Shown: positions 26,973 to 38,042 of the stretch, piece by piece | Layout: every line of letters begins with the position of its first letter | Position numbering within the stretch: the stretch's first letter is position 1 | Assembly: GCF_030406085.1 (NCBI RefSeq) | Contig: NZ_CP129002.1 | Location: 1,057,584 to 1,121,583 of the forward strand | Origin: Bartonella sp. TP | GTDB taxonomy: Bacteria > Pseudomonadota > Alphaproteobacteria > Rhizobiales > Rhizobiaceae | Length of the DNA: 64,000 nucleotides | Reading direction: 5' to 3' | Position numbers and translations under genes: made by a program | The notes under the pieces: model-generated | Told to the model about the DNA's origin: nothing | Databases searched by the model: none | The model's input: the letters and a program-made list of their open reading frames with translations, nothing else

Positions 26973-28184
26973 CTATGCCATATGTTTTTTTAGATTTTCA
27001 TCAATCTTGTCTAAAAATCCAGTAGTAGAAAGCCATTTTTGCTCTGGCCCAATCAATAAAGCCAAATCTTTTGTCATAAATCCAGATTCTACTGTTTCTA
27101 TGCATGTTTTTTCTAAATTTTCAGCGAAATTTTTAAGATCGTCATTATTGTCCAATTTTGCACGATGAGCCAAACCACGCGCCCAAGCAAATATTGAAGC
27201 GATAGAGTTTGTAGAGGTTTCTTCACCTCTTTGGTATTGCCGATAATGCCGCGTTACGGTGCCGTGTGCAGCCTCTGCTTCTACTGTGCTGCCATCTGGT
27301 GTCAATAAAACAGATGTCATTAAGCCCAGCGAGCCGAAGCCTTGGGCAACAATATCTGATTGCACATCGCCGTCATAGTTCTTACATGCCCAAACATAGC
27401 CGCCAGACCATTTAAGTGCTGAAGCAACCATATCATCAATCAGGCGATGTTCATACCATAATTTGCGTTTTTCAAATTCAGCTTTGAATTCCTTATCATA
27501 AATTTCTTGGAAAATATCTTTGAATTTGCCGTCATATACTTTTAAAATGGTGTTTTTGGTCGATAAATAAACAGGCAAGTTGCGCTGTAAGCCATAATTG
27601 AATGTAGCTTTCGCAAAATCTATAATAGAGGAATCTAAATTATACATGCCCATTGCCACACCAGCACTTGGTGCATCAAAAACTTCATGCTCAATGGTGT
27701 TGCCATCTTCGCCCACGAATTTTATTGATAATTTCCCCTTGCTTGGGAAGGTAAAGTCCGTAGCCTTATACTGATCCCCAAAAGCATGGCGGCCTATGAT
27801 AATTGGCTTTGTCCAGCCCGGCACTAAACGAGGGACATTTTTACATATTATTGGTTCACGAAAAATTACGCCACCTAAGATATTTCGAATGGTTCCGTTT
27901 GGCGACTTCCACATTTGCTTAAGCCCAAACTCAGCCATTCTAGCTTCATCGGCTGTTATAGTGGCGCATTTAATACCAACGCCATATTTTTTTATTGCAT
28001 TTGCCGCATCTACTGTTACAGCATCTTCTGTCAAATCACGATTTTGTATTGATAAATCATAATATTTTAAGTCAATATCCAAATAAGGTAAAATAAGCTT
28101 GTCCTTGATGAATTGCCAGATGATTCTGGTCATTTCATCGCCATCTAACTCTACAACCGGATTTGCAACTTTTATTTTTGCCAT
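26973..28184 (-). CDS. icd: NADP-dependent isocitrate dehydrogenase
   Basis: Icd converts isocitrate to 2-oxoglutarate in the TCA cycle. The 403-residue sequence is the eukaryote-like dimeric NADP type found in alphaproteobacteria: [13 protein letters not shown] at the start, KSPNGTIRN for substrate, the [15 protein letters not shown] segment, [28 protein letters not shown] with the metal-binding aspartates, and [13 protein letters not shown]. It has its own terminator and lies opposite cckA. Sequence and length are fully normal. Confidence 0.97.
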   Translation of the reverse strand: MAKIKVANPVVELDGDEMTRIIWQFIKDKLILPYLDIDLKYYDLSIQNRDLTEDAVTVDAANAIKKYGVGIKCATITADEARMAEFGLKQMWKSPNGTIRNILGGVIFREPIICKNVPRLVPGWTKPIIIGRHAFGDQYKATDFTFPSKGKLSIKFVGEDGNTIEHEVFDAPSAGVAMGMYNLDSSIIDFAKATFNYGLQRNLPVYLSTKNTILKVYDGKFKDIFQEIYDKEFKAEFEKRKLWYEHRLIDDMVASALKWSGGYVWACKNYDGDVQSDIVAQGFGSLGLMTSVLLTPDGSTVEAEAAHGTVTRHYRQYQRGEETSTNSIASIFAWARGLAHRAKLDNNDDLKNFAENLEKTCIETVESGFMTKDLALLIGPEQKWLSTTGFLDKIDENLKKHMA

Positions 28185-28254
28185 GTGGCGTTCCTTCTCT
28201 CAAAATTACATCTGTAATAATATATAAGTTTTTTGAAAAAATTTAAACTATAAA

Positions 28255-28281
28255 ATAAAAAAGCCTGGAAAACCAGGCTTT
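28255..28281 (-). terminator. Intrinsic terminator after tRNA-Val
   Basis: AAAGCCTGG pairs with CCAGGCTTT around a four-base loop, with a T-rich tract following on the minus strand. It sits ten bases beyond the CCA end of the tRNA gene. Confidence 0.85.
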
Positions 28282-28290
28282 AGAAATAAG

Positions 28291-28366
28291 TGGTGGGCGA
28301 TGAGAGACTTGAACTCCCGACATCCTCGGTGTAAACGAGACGCTCTACCAACTGAGCTAATCGCCC
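28291..28366 (-). tRNA. tRNA-Val (anticodon TAC)
   Basis: The 76-base cloverleaf on the minus strand begins GGGCGATTAGCTCAG and ends TCGCCCACCA. The acceptor stem pairs fully, the anticodon stem CTCG/CGAG encloses TTTACAC giving anticodon TAC, and the T-arm has GTTCAAGTC. The 3' CCA is encoded in the DNA. A terminator hairpin follows. Confidence 0.97.
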
Positions 28367-28447
28367 TCGAAAACCTTTTCGCAATCTAATGCAATATTAA
28401 ACAAAGCGCAAGCAAAAAATTTATTTTTGAAAAATATTTTTTATAGC

Positions 28448-28476
28448 TTGACATCGTTAAAATTAGAGCTTAACAA
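28448..28476 (+). promoter_or_regulatory. Candidate promoter for tRNA-Asp
   Basis: A perfect TTGACA (28448-28453) is followed after 17 bases by TAACAA (28471-28476), 18 bases before the first base of the tRNA. The -35 element and spacing are very good; the -10 match is partial. Confidence 0.6.
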
Positions 28477-28493
28477 TAGCAGCACTATTTTGC

Positions 28494-28570
28494 GCGGGTG
28501 TAGCTCAGCTGGTTAGAGTGCCGGCCTGTCACGCCGGAGGTCGCGGGTTCGATCCCCGTCACTCGCGCCA
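28494..28570 (+). tRNA. tRNA-Asp (anticodon GTC)
   Basis: The 77-base cloverleaf begins GCGGGTGTAGCTCAGC and ends CACTCGCGCCA with encoded CCA. The anticodon stem CCGGC/GCCGG encloses CTGTCAC, giving anticodon GTC. The T-arm GGTTCGATCC is standard. No terminator hairpin is visible between it and nuoA, so some transcripts may continue into the complex I operon. Confidence 0.98.
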
Positions 28571-28599
28571 TTATTTTCCTCAGGGTTTTTAAAATTATA

Positions 28600-28639
28600 T
28601 TGACTATCGCAATGATTATTAGCTATGTTAGAATATAAT
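28600..28639 (+). promoter_or_regulatory. Candidate promoter region for the nuo operon
   Basis: TTGACT (28600-28605) is followed after 18 bases by TATGTT (28624-28629). A perfect TATAAT also occurs at 28634-28639 but lacks a good -35 at the right distance. One of these probably drives nuoA, which starts at 28668. Confidence 0.4.
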
Positions 28640-28667
28640 CTCACGCTCTAGAAAGATTTAGCTAAAT

Positions 28668-29033
28668 ATGAATAATTTTTTAATCTCATACCTTCCAGTG
28701 TTAGTGTTTATGATAGTTTGCTTAGGGTTAGTAGGCGTGTTGCTTATTACGCCTTATATAGTTGCGTTTCGATCTCCCGATGCCGAAAAACTTTCTGCCT
28801 ATGAATGTGGTTTTAATTCTTTTGGTGATGCTAGGATGAAGTTTAATGTGCGCTTTTATCTAGTTTCCATTCTTTTTATAATATTCGATTTAGAGGTGGC
28901 TTATTTATTTCCATGGGCGGTTTCGTTTAGAAGAATTGGCGTTTTAGGGTTTTCTTCGATGATGCTTTTTCTGGCTGTGTTAACCATCGGTTTTATATAT
29001 GAATGGCAAAAAGGAGCTTTAGAATGGGATTAA
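28668..29033 (+). CDS. nuoA: NADH-quinone oxidoreductase subunit A
   Basis: NuoA is a three-helix membrane subunit at the junction between the arms of complex I. The 121-residue protein has helices near residues 5-30, 62-82 and 90-110, and the conserved loop [14 protein letters not shown] containing the cysteine that reports the active/deactive state in mitochondrial ND3. It is first of fourteen contiguous nuo genes in the A-to-N order and overlaps nuoB by ten bases. Confidence 0.97.
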   Translation: MNNFLISYLPVLVFMIVCLGLVGVLLITPYIVAFRSPDAEKLSAYECGFNSFGDARMKFNVRFYLVSILFIIFDLEVAYLFPWAVSFRRIGVLGFSSMMLFLAVLTIGFIYEWQKGALEWD

Positions 29034-29578
29034 TCGCGAAGGCTCCTCAGTTAGAGCCGCTGGCTCCTCTTGCAATGTCAAAGACAGATGCTTTTTTAGA
29101 ATCTATAAACAACGAGATTTCCGATAAAGGCTTTTTAGTTACTTCGACTGATGCGCTAATAACCTGGGCTCGCACTGGTTCACTTATGTGGATGAGCTTT
29201 GGTTTGGCTTGCTGTGCTGTAGAGATGATGCAGTGTTCTATGCCGCATTATGATAATGAAAGATTTGGCTATGCGCCAAGAGCTTCGCCGCGCCAATCAG
29301 ATGTAATGATGGTTGCTGGCACTTTGACTAATAAAATGGCTCCCGCCTTGCGTAAAGTTTATGATCAAATGCCTGAGCCAAGATATGTTATTTCCATGGG
29401 ATCCTGTGCGAATGGTGGCGGTTATTACCATTATTCTTATTCAGTGGTGCGTGGATGTGACCGTATTGTGCCAGTAGATATCTATGTGCCGGGTTGTCCG
29501 CCTACCGCAGAAGCATTATTATATGGCGTTTTGCTATTGCAAAAAAAAATACGTAAAACTGGTACTATAGAAAGATAA
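29024..29578 (+). CDS. nuoB: NADH-quinone oxidoreductase subunit B
   Basis: NuoB carries the terminal cluster N2, which passes electrons to quinone. I take ATG 29024 as the start, preceded by AGGAG near 29011 and overlapping the nuoA stop; an ATG seven codons upstream lies inside nuoA. The 184-residue protein has the vicinal cysteine pair in [11 protein letters not shown], and further cluster cysteines in [10 protein letters not shown] and [11 protein letters not shown]. It is one of the best-conserved proteins in the window. Confidence 0.97.
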   Translation: MGLIAKAPQLEPLAPLAMSKTDAFLESINNEISDKGFLVTSTDALITWARTGSLMWMSFGLACCAVEMMQCSMPHYDNERFGYAPRASPRQSDVMMVAGTLTNKMAPALRKVYDQMPEPRYVISMGSCANGGGYYHYSYSVVRGCDRIVPVDIYVPGCPPTAEALLYGVLLLQKKIRKTGTIER

Positions 29579-29584
29579 TACGCT

Positions 29585-30172
29585 ATGTTAGCTGATCTTC
29601 AATCTTATCTTGAACAAGCTTTATCTGATAAGCTAGAAAATACTTCTCTGTCTTATGGCGAGTTAGCCATTGTGGTTAAGCTTGAACAATTATTAGAAGT
29701 TATGTTATTTTTGCGTGATGATGCTAAATGTCAATTTATCAGCTTTATTGATTTAAGTGGTGTTGATTATCCAGAGCAAGAAAAGCGCTTTCATCTAGTG
29801 TATCATCTTTTATCTCCTAGATTAAATTTTCGTCTCCGCGTTAAAGTGGTTACGGATAAAATTATCGCTGTACCCTCTATATGTGCTGTATACCCAGGGG
29901 CTCAGTGGTATGAACGGGAAGCTTATGATATGTACGGGGTATTGTTTCGAGGAAATCCTGATTTACGTAGAATCCTTACGGATTATGGATTTGAGGGGCA
30001 TCCCTTGCGTAAGGATTTTCCGGTTACAGGGTTTACTGAATGTCGCTACGACAGTGATTTGAAAAAGATAGTGTATGAGCCTGTTTTGCTTAAACAACAA
30101 ATGCGTGATTTTGATTTTATTTCGCCTTGGGCTGGTTATCCTATAGAAGAAAAGAAAAATTCGGAGGCATAA
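29585..30172 (+). CDS. nuoC: NADH-quinone oxidoreductase subunit C
   Basis: NuoC is a cluster-free hydrophilic subunit bracing NuoD and NuoI (mitochondrial 30 kDa subunit). The 195-residue protein has the family block [21 protein letters not shown] (key part EREAYDMYG), then [19 protein letters not shown]. NuoC and NuoD are separate genes, as in alphaproteobacteria and unlike the E. coli NuoCD fusion. It starts six bases after nuoB and ends one base before nuoD. Confidence 0.96.
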   Translation: MLADLQSYLEQALSDKLENTSLSYGELAIVVKLEQLLEVMLFLRDDAKCQFISFIDLSGVDYPEQEKRFHLVYHLLSPRLNFRLRVKVVTDKIIAVPSICAVYPGAQWYEREAYDMYGVLFRGNPDLRRILTDYGFEGHPLRKDFPVTGFTECRYDSDLKKIVYEPVLLKQQMRDFDFISPWAGYPIEEKKNSEA

Positions 30173-30173
30173 A

Positions 30174-31364
30174 ATGGCAGAAGTTGATGTGCGAAATTTT
30201 AATATTAATTTTGGCCCGCAACATCCAGCTGCTCATGGGGTTCTTCGTCTCGTATTAGAGCTAGATGGTGAAGTTGTAGAAAGAGTAGATCCGCATATCG
30301 GCTTGCTGCATCGCGGTACAGAAAAATTGATGGAAACTAAAACATATCTACAGGCTGCGCCTTATTTAGATAGGCTTGATTATGTTGCGCCAATGAATCA
30401 AGAGCATGCTTTTGTGTTAGCTGTAGAAAAATTACTGCAGCTGGAAGTTCCAAAGCGTGCGCAATTAATTCGTGTATTGTTTTCAGAAATTGGGCGTATT
30501 TTAAGTCATTTGCTTAATGTTACTACGCAAGCTATGGATGTTGGCGCTTTGACGCCTCCTTTGTGGGGCTTTGAGCAACGCGAAAAATTGATGATTTTTT
30601 ATGAGCGTGCATGTGGGGCTCGTTTGCATGCAAATTATTTTAGGCCAGGAGGTGTGCATCAAGACCTACCAGAGAAACTTGTGCAGGATATTGGCGATTT
30701 CTTAGATCCATTTTTAGATGCTTTGGCAAAGTTAGACGCTCTTGTTACGCCTAACAGAATTTTTAAACAGCGTAATGTTGATATAGGTGTGATTAGTGAG
30801 GCCGAGGCTTGGGGGCGAGGTTTTTCGGGTGTGATGTTGCGCGGCACTGGTGTTGCTTGGGATTTGCGCAAGAGTCAGCCATATGAATGTTATGATGAAT
30901 TAGAATTTGATATCCCAGTCGGTAAAAATAGTGATTGTTATGATAGATATTTATTGCGAATGGAAGAAATGCGGCAGTCTGCTTATTTAATGCGGCAATG
31001 CGTTGACCGGTTATTGGGTAGCGATAAACTTGGTGAGATTTTAAACTCGAATCATAAAATTACACCTCCTAATCGTGCGCAGATGAAGCAGTCTATGGAG
31101 GCTTTAATAGAGCATTTTAAATTATTTTCGGAGGGTTTTCATGTGCCTTCTGGTGAAGTGTATGCGGCTGTAGAAGCTCCTAAAGGGGAGTTTGGTGTGT
31201 ATTTAGTAGCTGATGGCACCAACAAGCCATATCGGGTTAAGCTTCGAGCTCCAGGTTTTGCGCATTTACAAGCTATGGATTTTTTAACAAAAGGACATAT
31301 GTTGGCCGATGCTACAGCTATCTTGGGCTCGCTTGATATTGTGTTTGGGGAGATAGACCGATAA
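30174..31364 (+). CDS. nuoD: NADH-quinone oxidoreductase subunit D
   Basis: NuoD (49 kDa subunit) forms the quinone site with NuoB. The 396-residue protein begins with [21 protein letters not shown], whose HPAAH histidine contacts quinone, and continues with [13 protein letters not shown], a tyrosine-containing [14 protein letters not shown] block, and a DVVFGEIDR-like end. It ends in a one-base overlap with nuoE. Confidence 0.97.
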   Translation: MAEVDVRNFNINFGPQHPAAHGVLRLVLELDGEVVERVDPHIGLLHRGTEKLMETKTYLQAAPYLDRLDYVAPMNQEHAFVLAVEKLLQLEVPKRAQLIRVLFSEIGRILSHLLNVTTQAMDVGALTPPLWGFEQREKLMIFYERACGARLHANYFRPGGVHQDLPEKLVQDIGDFLDPFLDALAKLDALVTPNRIFKQRNVDIGVISEAEAWGRGFSGVMLRGTGVAWDLRKSQPYECYDELEFDIPVGKNSDCYDRYLLRMEEMRQSAYLMRQCVDRLLGSDKLGEILNSNHKITPPNRAQMKQSMEALIEHFKLFSEGFHVPSGEVYAAVEAPKGEFGVYLVADGTNKPYRVKLRAPGFAHLQAMDFLTKGHMLADATAILGSLDIVFGEIDR

Positions 31365-31984
31365 TGTCTGTGCGTCGTTTAGCGGCTGATAGTTTGCAGC
31401 CAGATAGTTTTTCTTTTAATGTAGCCAATCAAGCATGGGCAGTTAAAACCATTTCAAAATATCCCTCTGGGCGCCAACAATCAGCGGTGATTCCCTTGTT
31501 GATGCGCGCGCAAGAACAGCAAGGTTGGATTAGTAAAGCTTCTATCGAATACGTCGCTGATATGCTAAAAATGCCTTATATTCGAGTTTTAGAAATTGCT
31601 ACCTTTTATACTCAATTTCAGCTGCAGCCTGTTGGTACAAAAGCTCATATACAGATTTGTGGTACTACTCCGTGCATGCTGCGTGGGTCAGAAGAGTTAA
31701 TAAAGTTGTGTAAAAATAAAATTAATAGCGAACCGTTTAAGACAAATGCAACTGGTACTCTTTCATGGGAAGAGGTGGAGTGCTTGGGGGCATGTGTAAA
31801 TGCTCCAATGGTTATGATTTTTAAAGACACTTATGAGGATTTAACTCCAGAGCGGTTAGAGAAAATTATAGATGCTTTTGAGGCAGGTAAAGGCGACAAG
31901 ATTTTACCGGGGCCGCAAAGCGATAGAAAATGTTCTGAGCCTATAACAGGATTGACTTCCTTAAATAATAAAACCGTGGATTAA
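31364..31984 (+). CDS. nuoE: NADH-quinone oxidoreductase subunit E
   Basis: NuoE (24 kDa subunit) holds the [2Fe-2S] cluster N1a in a thioredoxin-like fold. Four cysteines are visible in two pairs: [11 protein letters not shown] and CLGACVNAP. At 206 residues it is at the short end for Rhizobiales, some of which carry long C-terminal extensions. The start overlaps nuoD by one base. An 85-base gap follows before the preferred nuoF start. Confidence 0.96.
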   Translation: MSVRRLAADSLQPDSFSFNVANQAWAVKTISKYPSGRQQSAVIPLLMRAQEQQGWISKASIEYVADMLKMPYIRVLEIATFYTQFQLQPVGTKAHIQICGTTPCMLRGSEELIKLCKNKINSEPFKTNATGTLSWEEVECLGACVNAPMVMIFKDTYEDLTPERLEKIIDAFEAGKGDKILPGPQSDRKCSEPITGLTSLNNKTVD

Positions 31985-32069
31985 TTTTTTTGTTAAAGCT
32001 GATATCTATAACTAGACTAATGCTTAATAAAGTGTTAGCTTGACAGCGAGTGAAATAAGAAGAAGTAAA

Positions 32070-33359
32070 ATGCTAGAAGATAAAGATCGTATATTCACTA
32101 ATATTTATGGTTTTTATAGTACATCCTTAAGTCAGGCGCGTGAACTAGGTTGGTGGGATAACACTAAATCATTGCTTGAAAAAGGTAAGGATTTTATAGT
32201 TGAAGAAGTCAAGAAGTCTGGTCTGCGTGGTCGTGGGGGGGCTGGTTTTTCTACTGGTTTAAAATGGTCATTTATGCCAAAGCAGGCAGCTGAGCGCGCT
32301 CATTATTTAGTCATAAACGCTGATGAATCTGAGCCAGGCACTTGTAAGGATAGAGAAATTTTACGTCATGAGCCTCATAGTCTTATTGAGGGGTGTGTTT
32401 TAGCTAGTTTCGCCATCGGAGCTCATGTTGTTTATATCTATTTGCGTGGTGAGTATATACGTGAGCGCGAAGCATTACAAAATGCGGTAGATGAATGTTA
32501 CGAAGCTGGTTTGTTGGGAAAAAATACTAAGCATGGCCATGATTGCGATATAATTGTGCATCATGGTGCTGGGGCATATATTTGTGGCGAAGAAACGGCT
32601 TTATTAGAAAGTCTTGAGGGCAAAAAAGGTCAGCCTCGTTTAAAGCCGCCTTTTCCAGCCAATGTAGGCTTATATGGCTGTCCAACCATAGTAAATAATG
32701 TTGAATCTATAGCGGTAGTGCCAACTATTTTACGGCGCGGAGCAGAGTGGTTTGCCTCTATTGGTAGGCCAAATAATGCTGGTACAAAGCTATTTATGAT
32801 TTCTGGGCATGTAAATACGCCTTGTGTTGTAGAAGAATCTATGAGCATTAGCTTTAGAGAGTTGATAGAAAAACATGCAGGTGGAGTGCGCGGTGGTTGG
32901 GCAAATCTCTTAGCTGTTATTCCTGGTGGTGTTTCTTGCCCAGTGGTTCCAGCTGCGGATATGATGGACGCTATTTTGGACTTTGATGGTATGCGCGCGG
33001 TGGGGTCTTCTTTTGGTACTGGTGGTTTAATAGTAATGGATAAATCCACAGATATTGTTAAAGCTATTTGGCGTATATCTGCCTTTTTTAAACATGAATC
33101 CTGCGGGCAATGCACTCCTTGTCGTGAAGGGACGGGTTGGATGATGCGTTTATTAGAACGCATGGTGGCTGGCAAAGCACAAAAAAAGGAGATTGATTTA
33201 TTGTTTGATATTTCAAAGCAAATAGAAGGTCACACAATATGCGCTTTAGGAGATGCTGCTGCTTGGCCTGTGCAAGGGCTAATTCGTCATTTTAGATCAA
33301 CAATTGAAGAACGTATAGATATTTATACGAATAATGAAGCAGTTGAATCAATTATATAA
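32070..33359 (+). CDS. nuoF: NADH-quinone oxidoreductase subunit F
   Basis: NuoF (51 kDa) binds NADH, FMN and cluster N3. I prefer ATG 32070 because the protein then begins [11 protein letters not shown] as in relatives; a TTG ten codons upstream is possible. The 429 residues contain [13 protein letters not shown] for FMN, a [19 protein letters not shown] segment, and the cluster motif [11 protein letters not shown] with a later cysteine in TICALGDAA. It lies in order in the operon. Confidence 0.97.
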   Translation: MLEDKDRIFTNIYGFYSTSLSQARELGWWDNTKSLLEKGKDFIVEEVKKSGLRGRGGAGFSTGLKWSFMPKQAAERAHYLVINADESEPGTCKDREILRHEPHSLIEGCVLASFAIGAHVVYIYLRGEYIREREALQNAVDECYEAGLLGKNTKHGHDCDIIVHHGAGAYICGEETALLESLEGKKGQPRLKPPFPANVGLYGCPTIVNNVESIAVVPTILRRGAEWFASIGRPNNAGTKLFMISGHVNTPCVVEESMSISFRELIEKHAGGVRGGWANLLAVIPGGVSCPVVPAADMMDAILDFDGMRAVGSSFGTGGLIVMDKSTDIVKAIWRISAFFKHESCGQCTPCREGTGWMMRLLERMVAGKAQKKEIDLLFDISKQIEGHTICALGDAAAWPVQGLIRHFRSTIEERIDIYTNNEAVESII

Positions 33360-33412
33360 TATTTGTTAATTAATAGAAGTAACAGCGGTTACGCCGTAGA
33401 TCTGGAAAAACA

Positions 33413-35509
33413 ATGATAAAAATCAAAGTTGATGGAAAAGAGCTAGATGTCCCAGAGCATTTTACTTTGCTGCAAGCAGCAGAAGCTGCTGGCGTAGAGG
33501 TCCCTAGATTTTGCTTTCATGAGCGATTGTCCATTGCTGGTAATTGCCGTATGTGTTTGGTTGAAGTAAAAGGCGGGCCTCCGAAACCGCAGGCTTCCTG
33601 TGCACTTGGTGTGAAGGATTTACGTGCTGGTCCGAATGGCGAGTTGCCGGAAATTTTGACTGCTTCGCCCATGGTAAAAAAAGGCCGAGCAGGGGTCTTA
33701 GAGTTTTTATTAATAAATCATCCTCTCGATTGTCCGATATGCGATCAGGGTGGAGAATGCGATTTGCAGGATCAGGCTATGGCTTTTGGTCGCGCCACCT
33801 CCCGTTATCATGAGGCAAAAAGGGCAGTAGAGGAAAAATATCTTGGCCCTTTAGTAAAAACAGTAATGACACGTTGTATTCATTGTACACGTTGCGTAAG
33901 ATTTACTACGGAGGTAGCGGGTATTTCAGAACTCGGTCTGGTTGGGCGTGGTGAGGATGCAGAGATTACCTCTTATTTAGAGCACGCCTTAACTTCCGAG
34001 CTACAAGGAAATATTATTGATCTTTGCCCGGTTGGGGCTTTAACAGCTAAGCCATATGAATTTAAGGCTAGGCCTTGGGAAATGCATAAGGTAGAGACAT
34101 TGGATGTTATGGACGCTTTGGGAAGCTCTATTCGTGTGGATATTCGTGAGAACGCAGTTATGCGTATTTTGCCTCGTGTTAATGAGGAAATAAATGAGGA
34201 ATGGATTTCAGATAAAACAAGATTTGTTGTTGATGGTTTGCGTTCGAATCGTATAGATAGGCCATATATTAAGGATTCAAATAATAAATTCATTGAGACT
34301 TCATGGGATGAAGCGTTTGCAGCTATTGCTAATGCGGTGAAGGCTAATAATAGGGAGGCTATCGGTGCTATAGCCGGGCCTTTGTCTGGTGTAGAAGAAA
34401 TGTTTGCTCTCAAAGAGTTATTGGCTTCTTTAGGGTCTAGCAATATCGATTCTCGTCAGCATAATTCTGCAATACATCCTTCTTATGGACGCGGTTCTTA
34501 TTTATTTAACAGTTCAATTGAAGCCATAGAAAATGCTGATGCTATATTATTGGTTGGTGCAAATCCTCGCATTGAAGCTTCTGTTTTAAATGCTCGGATA
34601 CTTAAAAGGCAGCGTAACGGCGATATTCCAATAGGTGTTGTTGGTAAAGCTGTAAATCTACGCTATCCGTATGAATTTTTAGGTGAGGGCACTAATAGCT
34701 TAGAGGATTTGCTTAACAGCGATAACAATTTTGTCGAAAAGTTGAAAAACGCGAAGCGTCCGCTGATAATAATAGGTCAAGCTGCTTTATCGGGTAAAAA
34801 TGGGGTCGCTAACCTTTTTGCTGCATTGAAACTTAGTGATATGGTTGGTGCTTTAACACCAGACTGGAATGGTTTTTGCGTATTGCATACGGCTGCATCT
34901 ACAGTAGGGGGGTTAGATATAGGATTTGTGCCCTCTGTTGATGTAACAGCTTCTGATATTATACATAATAGTAAAGTTTTGTTTTTACTTGGAGCAGATG
35001 AATTTGATTTATCTGATAAACAAGCTTTTACTATATATATAGGTACTCACGGTGATTATGGAGCTAATAACGCTGATGTTATTTTGCCAGCCGCTACGTA
35101 TTTAGAAAAATCGGCGATTTTTGTAAATACTGAGGGCCGTCCGCAGCTTACAAATAAAGCTCTTTTTGCTCCTGGACAGGCAAAAGAAGATTGGTCGATA
35201 ATTCGTGCTTTGTCGGCGCAGCTTGAAGTACCATTACCTTTTGATTCGCTACAGCAATTGCGTGCATTGTTATATAAAAAACACCCGCATTTGTCCAAGA
35301 CAAATAAAATTATAACTAGCGATGTAGAGGAATTGAAAGCCCTGGCTTTGCGATACAAAAAGCTGGAGGTAGGTGACTTTTCAACCGTTATTGAGGATTT
35401 TTATTTAACCAATGCTATTGCAAGATCATCTAAAATATTGTCAGAATGTTCTGCTTTTTTTAATAGTCAAACAGAGCAACTAGCTAGCATTTTATATACG
35501 CAGAAATAG
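33413..35509 (+). CDS. nuoG: NADH-quinone oxidoreductase subunit G
   Basis: NuoG (75 kDa) carries three iron-sulfur clusters plus a molybdopterin-oxidoreductase-like domain that no longer binds the cofactor. In this 698-residue protein the [2Fe-2S] site is CFHERLSIAGNCRMC near residue 35, N5 ligands lie in DCPICDQGGECDLQ near residue 105, and N4 ligands in CIHCTRC near residue 155. The remaining 450 residues form the C-terminal domain. It is 11 bases from nuoH. Confidence 0.96.
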   Translation: MIKIKVDGKELDVPEHFTLLQAAEAAGVEVPRFCFHERLSIAGNCRMCLVEVKGGPPKPQASCALGVKDLRAGPNGELPEILTASPMVKKGRAGVLEFLLINHPLDCPICDQGGECDLQDQAMAFGRATSRYHEAKRAVEEKYLGPLVKTVMTRCIHCTRCVRFTTEVAGISELGLVGRGEDAEITSYLEHALTSELQGNIIDLCPVGALTAKPYEFKARPWEMHKVETLDVMDALGSSIRVDIRENAVMRILPRVNEEINEEWISDKTRFVVDGLRSNRIDRPYIKDSNNKFIETSWDEAFAAIANAVKANNREAIGAIAGPLSGVEEMFALKELLASLGSSNIDSRQHNSAIHPSYGRGSYLFNSSIEAIENADAILLVGANPRIEASVLNARILKRQRNGDIPIGVVGKAVNLRYPYEFLGEGTNSLEDLLNSDNNFVEKLKNAKRPLIIIGQAALSGKNGVANLFAALKLSDMVGALTPDWNGFCVLHTAASTVGGLDIGFVPSVDVTASDIIHNSKVLFLLGADEFDLSDKQAFTIYIGTHGDYGANNADVILPAATYLEKSAIFVNTEGRPQLTNKALFAPGQAKEDWSIIRALSAQLEVPLPFDSLQQLRALLYKKHPHLSKTNKIITSDVEELKALALRYKKLEVGDFSTVIEDFYLTNAIARSSKILSECSAFFNSQTEQLASILYTQK

Positions 35510-35520
35510 GATAGGGATCG

Positions 35521-36561
35521 ATGTTTTCAACTTTTTTTTCTGCTTTAATTGTTTTATTAACTTTGCTAGGTAAGTCCTTGCTATTGATATTAATTTTATT
35601 ATTTTTGATAGCATATTTATTATATGCCGATCGTAAAATTTGGGCGGCTGTTCAATTGCGGCGTGGTCCAAATGTTGTTGGTCCTTGGGGTTTGTTGCAA
35701 TCTTTTGCCGATCTTCTTAAATTTATTTTAAAGGAACCTATAATTCCATCTGGCGCAAATAAAGGTGTGTTTTTGCTGGCTCCGTTCATTTCTGCTGTCT
35801 TAGCTTTAGCTGGTTGGGCAGTAATTCCGGTTAACGCTGGATGGGCAATAGCTGATATAAATGTTGGTATATTGTATATTTTTGCTATGTCCTCGTTAGA
35901 AGTATATGGGGTTTTAATGGGAGGATGGGCATCTAATTCTAAATATCCATTTTTAGGTGCCGTGCGTTCAGCGGCGCAAATGATTTCTTATGAGGTCGCT
36001 ATAGGTTTTGTTATAGTTACTGTTTTGCTTCTCTCTAACTCCTTAAATCTTACAACTATTGTGTTGGCTCAAGCGCATGGCCTTGGTGCTAAATTAGGTT
36101 TGCCTCTTTCTTCATTTCTGGATTGGAATTGGCTTTCTTTATTTCCGCTATTTATAATATTTTTTATTTCTTCTTTAGCAGAAACTAATAGACCTCCATT
36201 TGATTTAGTCGAGGCAGAGTCAGAGTTAGTTGCTGGGCATATGGTTGAGTATTCTTCAACGCCATATATGTTATTTTTTCTAGGTGAATATGTAGCTATA
36301 GTTTTATTATGCGCTTTGATGACTGTTTTATTCCTAGGGGGCTGGTTGCCGCCTTTAGATGTTTTTTGGCTAAATTGGCTTCCTGGTGTTTTTTGGTTTA
36401 TTCTAAAAGTTTGTTTGCTGTTTTTTATGTTTGCTATGGTCAAAGCTTTTGTTCCACGCTATCGCTATGATCAGCTTATGCGGCTTGGGTGGAAGGTTTT
36501 TTTACCATTATCACTAGCTATGCTTGTGCTTACATCTATTTTTATTGAGCTTACGCTTTAA
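35521..36561 (+). CDS. nuoH: NADH-quinone oxidoreductase subunit H
   Basis: NuoH (ND1) forms the quinone channel and the first half-channel region of the membrane arm. The 346-residue, eight-helix protein contains [19 protein letters not shown], the acidic E-channel loop [13 protein letters not shown], and [16 protein letters not shown]. These are diagnostic. It follows nuoG closely and leads into nuoI. Confidence 0.97.
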   Translation: MFSTFFSALIVLLTLLGKSLLLILILLFLIAYLLYADRKIWAAVQLRRGPNVVGPWGLLQSFADLLKFILKEPIIPSGANKGVFLLAPFISAVLALAGWAVIPVNAGWAIADINVGILYIFAMSSLEVYGVLMGGWASNSKYPFLGAVRSAAQMISYEVAIGFVIVTVLLLSNSLNLTTIVLAQAHGLGAKLGLPLSSFLDWNWLSLFPLFIIFFISSLAETNRPPFDLVEAESELVAGHMVEYSSTPYMLFFLGEYVAIVLLCALMTVLFLGGWLPPLDVFWLNWLPGVFWFILKVCLLFFMFAMVKAFVPRYRYDQLMRLGWKVFLPLSLAMLVLTSIFIELTL

Positions 36562-36583
36562 CTGAGGCTTGTAGGAGTTTTTA

Positions 36584-37075
36584 ATGTCCAAAATAATGAA
36601 AACGATTAAGTCTTTTTTTCTCTTAGAGTTTATAAGTGCTTTTGGCCTAGCTATGAAGCAATTTGTAGCTCCTAAACCAACGATAAATTATCCTTATGAA
36701 AAAGGTTATGTTAGTCCACGCTTTCGTGGTGAGCATGCATTGCGCCGCTATCCAAATGGTGAAGAACGTTGTATAGCATGTAAATTATGTGAGGCTATTT
36801 GCCCTGCGCAAGCAATAACTATAGAAGCTGGCCCCGCACTGGCTGATGGCACTCGTAAAACTACACGTTATGATATTGATATGGTTAAATGTATTTATTG
36901 CGGATTATGTCAAGAAGCTTGTCCTGTAGAAGCAATTGTAGAGGGGCCAAATTTTGAGTTTTCTACTGAGACGCGTCAGGAGTTATATTATGATAAGGAA
37001 AAACTCTTGGCTAATGGCGATAGGTGGGAAAGAGAGATTGCCCGTAATATTTCTTTAGACGCGCCTTATCGATAA
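36584..37075 (+). CDS. nuoI: NADH-quinone oxidoreductase subunit I
   Basis: NuoI (TYKY) binds clusters N6a and N6b between NuoG and NuoB. The 163-residue protein has two complete ferredoxin motifs, [12 protein letters not shown] and [12 protein letters not shown], in the middle third, preceded by the conserved [18 protein letters not shown] stretch. Its GTAGGAG-type ribosome-binding sequence lies just before the ATG. Confidence 0.97.
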   Translation: MSKIMKTIKSFFLLEFISAFGLAMKQFVAPKPTINYPYEKGYVSPRFRGEHALRRYPNGEERCIACKLCEAICPAQAITIEAGPALADGTRKTTRYDIDMVKCIYCGLCQEACPVEAIVEGPNFEFSTETRQELYYDKEKLLANGDRWEREIARNISLDAPYR

Positions 37076-37111
37076 TAGAGTAAAAATAATAGTTATGATA
37101 GGAAAAAGCTT

Positions 37112-37729
37112 ATGTTGGTAAATATAGTGAATATATTGTTTTGGGTATTTTCCTCAATTTTACTCTTGAGTGCGCTTTTAGTAATTTTAGCACGCAATCC
37201 TGTTCATTCTGTGCTTTTCCTTATTTTAGCTTTTTTTAATGCAGCTGCTTTGTTTTTGCTAACAGGTGCAGAATTTTTGGCTTTCATTTTACTGATAGTG
37301 TATGTTGGCGCAGTAGCAGTGCTGTTTTTATTTGTTGTGATGATGTTGAACATAGATTTTGCAGAAATGCGTGCGAGAATAACTCGTTATTCTTCTTTAG
37401 GATTAGTCGTAACGGCTATAATGTTGGCTGAGTTATTAGCAAGTTTTACAGGCTATAATTTTGCTAAGCATATTGGACCTAATAGCTTTAATCCTATTTC
37501 CCATGCTAACGTATCAAATACCCAGCTATTGGGTGATATTCTTTATACTAAATATGCTTTTTATTTTGAGCTTTCGGGTTTGGTATTGTTAATAGCTATG
37601 ATAGCCTCTATAGTATTGACATTGCACCATAGGCCAAACGTTAAAAGGCAAAATATAGCAGAGCAAGTAGCCCGTTCTAGGGAAAATGCTATAGAAATCA
37701 AAAAAGTTCAGTCGGGCAAAGGAATTTAA
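37112..37729 (+). CDS. nuoJ: NADH-quinone oxidoreductase subunit J
   Basis: NuoJ (ND6) is a five-helix membrane subunit involved in coupling. The 205-residue protein has the NPVHSVLFLILAFFNAAALF helix and the conserved third helix FILLIVYVGAVAVLFLFVVMM with its pi-bulge region. A hydrophilic C-terminal tail of about 35 residues follows the last helix. The stop abuts the nuoK start. Confidence 0.96.
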   Translation: MLVNIVNILFWVFSSILLLSALLVILARNPVHSVLFLILAFFNAAALFLLTGAEFLAFILLIVYVGAVAVLFLFVVMMLNIDFAEMRARITRYSSLGLVVTAIMLAELLASFTGYNFAKHIGPNSFNPISHANVSNTQLLGDILYTKYAFYFELSGLVLLIAMIASIVLTLHHRPNVKRQNIAEQVARSRENAIEIKKVQSGKGI

Positions 37730-38038
37730 ATGTTAGTAGATGTAAGTCATTATTTAGTGGTTTCCGCTTTTTTATTTACAATAGGTGTTTTAGGAATTTT
37801 TTTGAACCGTAAGAATGTTATAATCCTGTTGATGTCTATAGAGCTTATTTTACTGGCTGTTAATTTAAATTTTGTGGCTTTCTCTGCTGCGCTGCATGAT
37901 TTATTAGGACAGGTTTTTGCATTGTTTATTTTAACGGTGGCGGCAGCCGAAGCTGCCATTGGGTTGGCTATTTTAGTTGTGTTTTATCGCAACCGTGGGT
38001 CTATAGCCGTAGACGATATTAACTCTATGAAAGGTTAG
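37730..38038 (+). CDS. nuoK: NADH-quinone oxidoreductase subunit K
   Basis: NuoK (ND4L) is a 102-residue, three-helix subunit whose two buried glutamates take part in proton movement. They are visible in [15 protein letters not shown] (helix two) and in [13 protein letters not shown] (helix three). It lies between nuoJ and nuoL with spacings of zero and four bases. Confidence 0.97.
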   Translation: MLVDVSHYLVVSAFLFTIGVLGIFLNRKNVIILLMSIELILLAVNLNFVAFSAALHDLLGQVFALFILTVAAAEAAIGLAILVVFYRNRGSIAVDDINSMKG

Positions 38039-38042
38039 CCCA

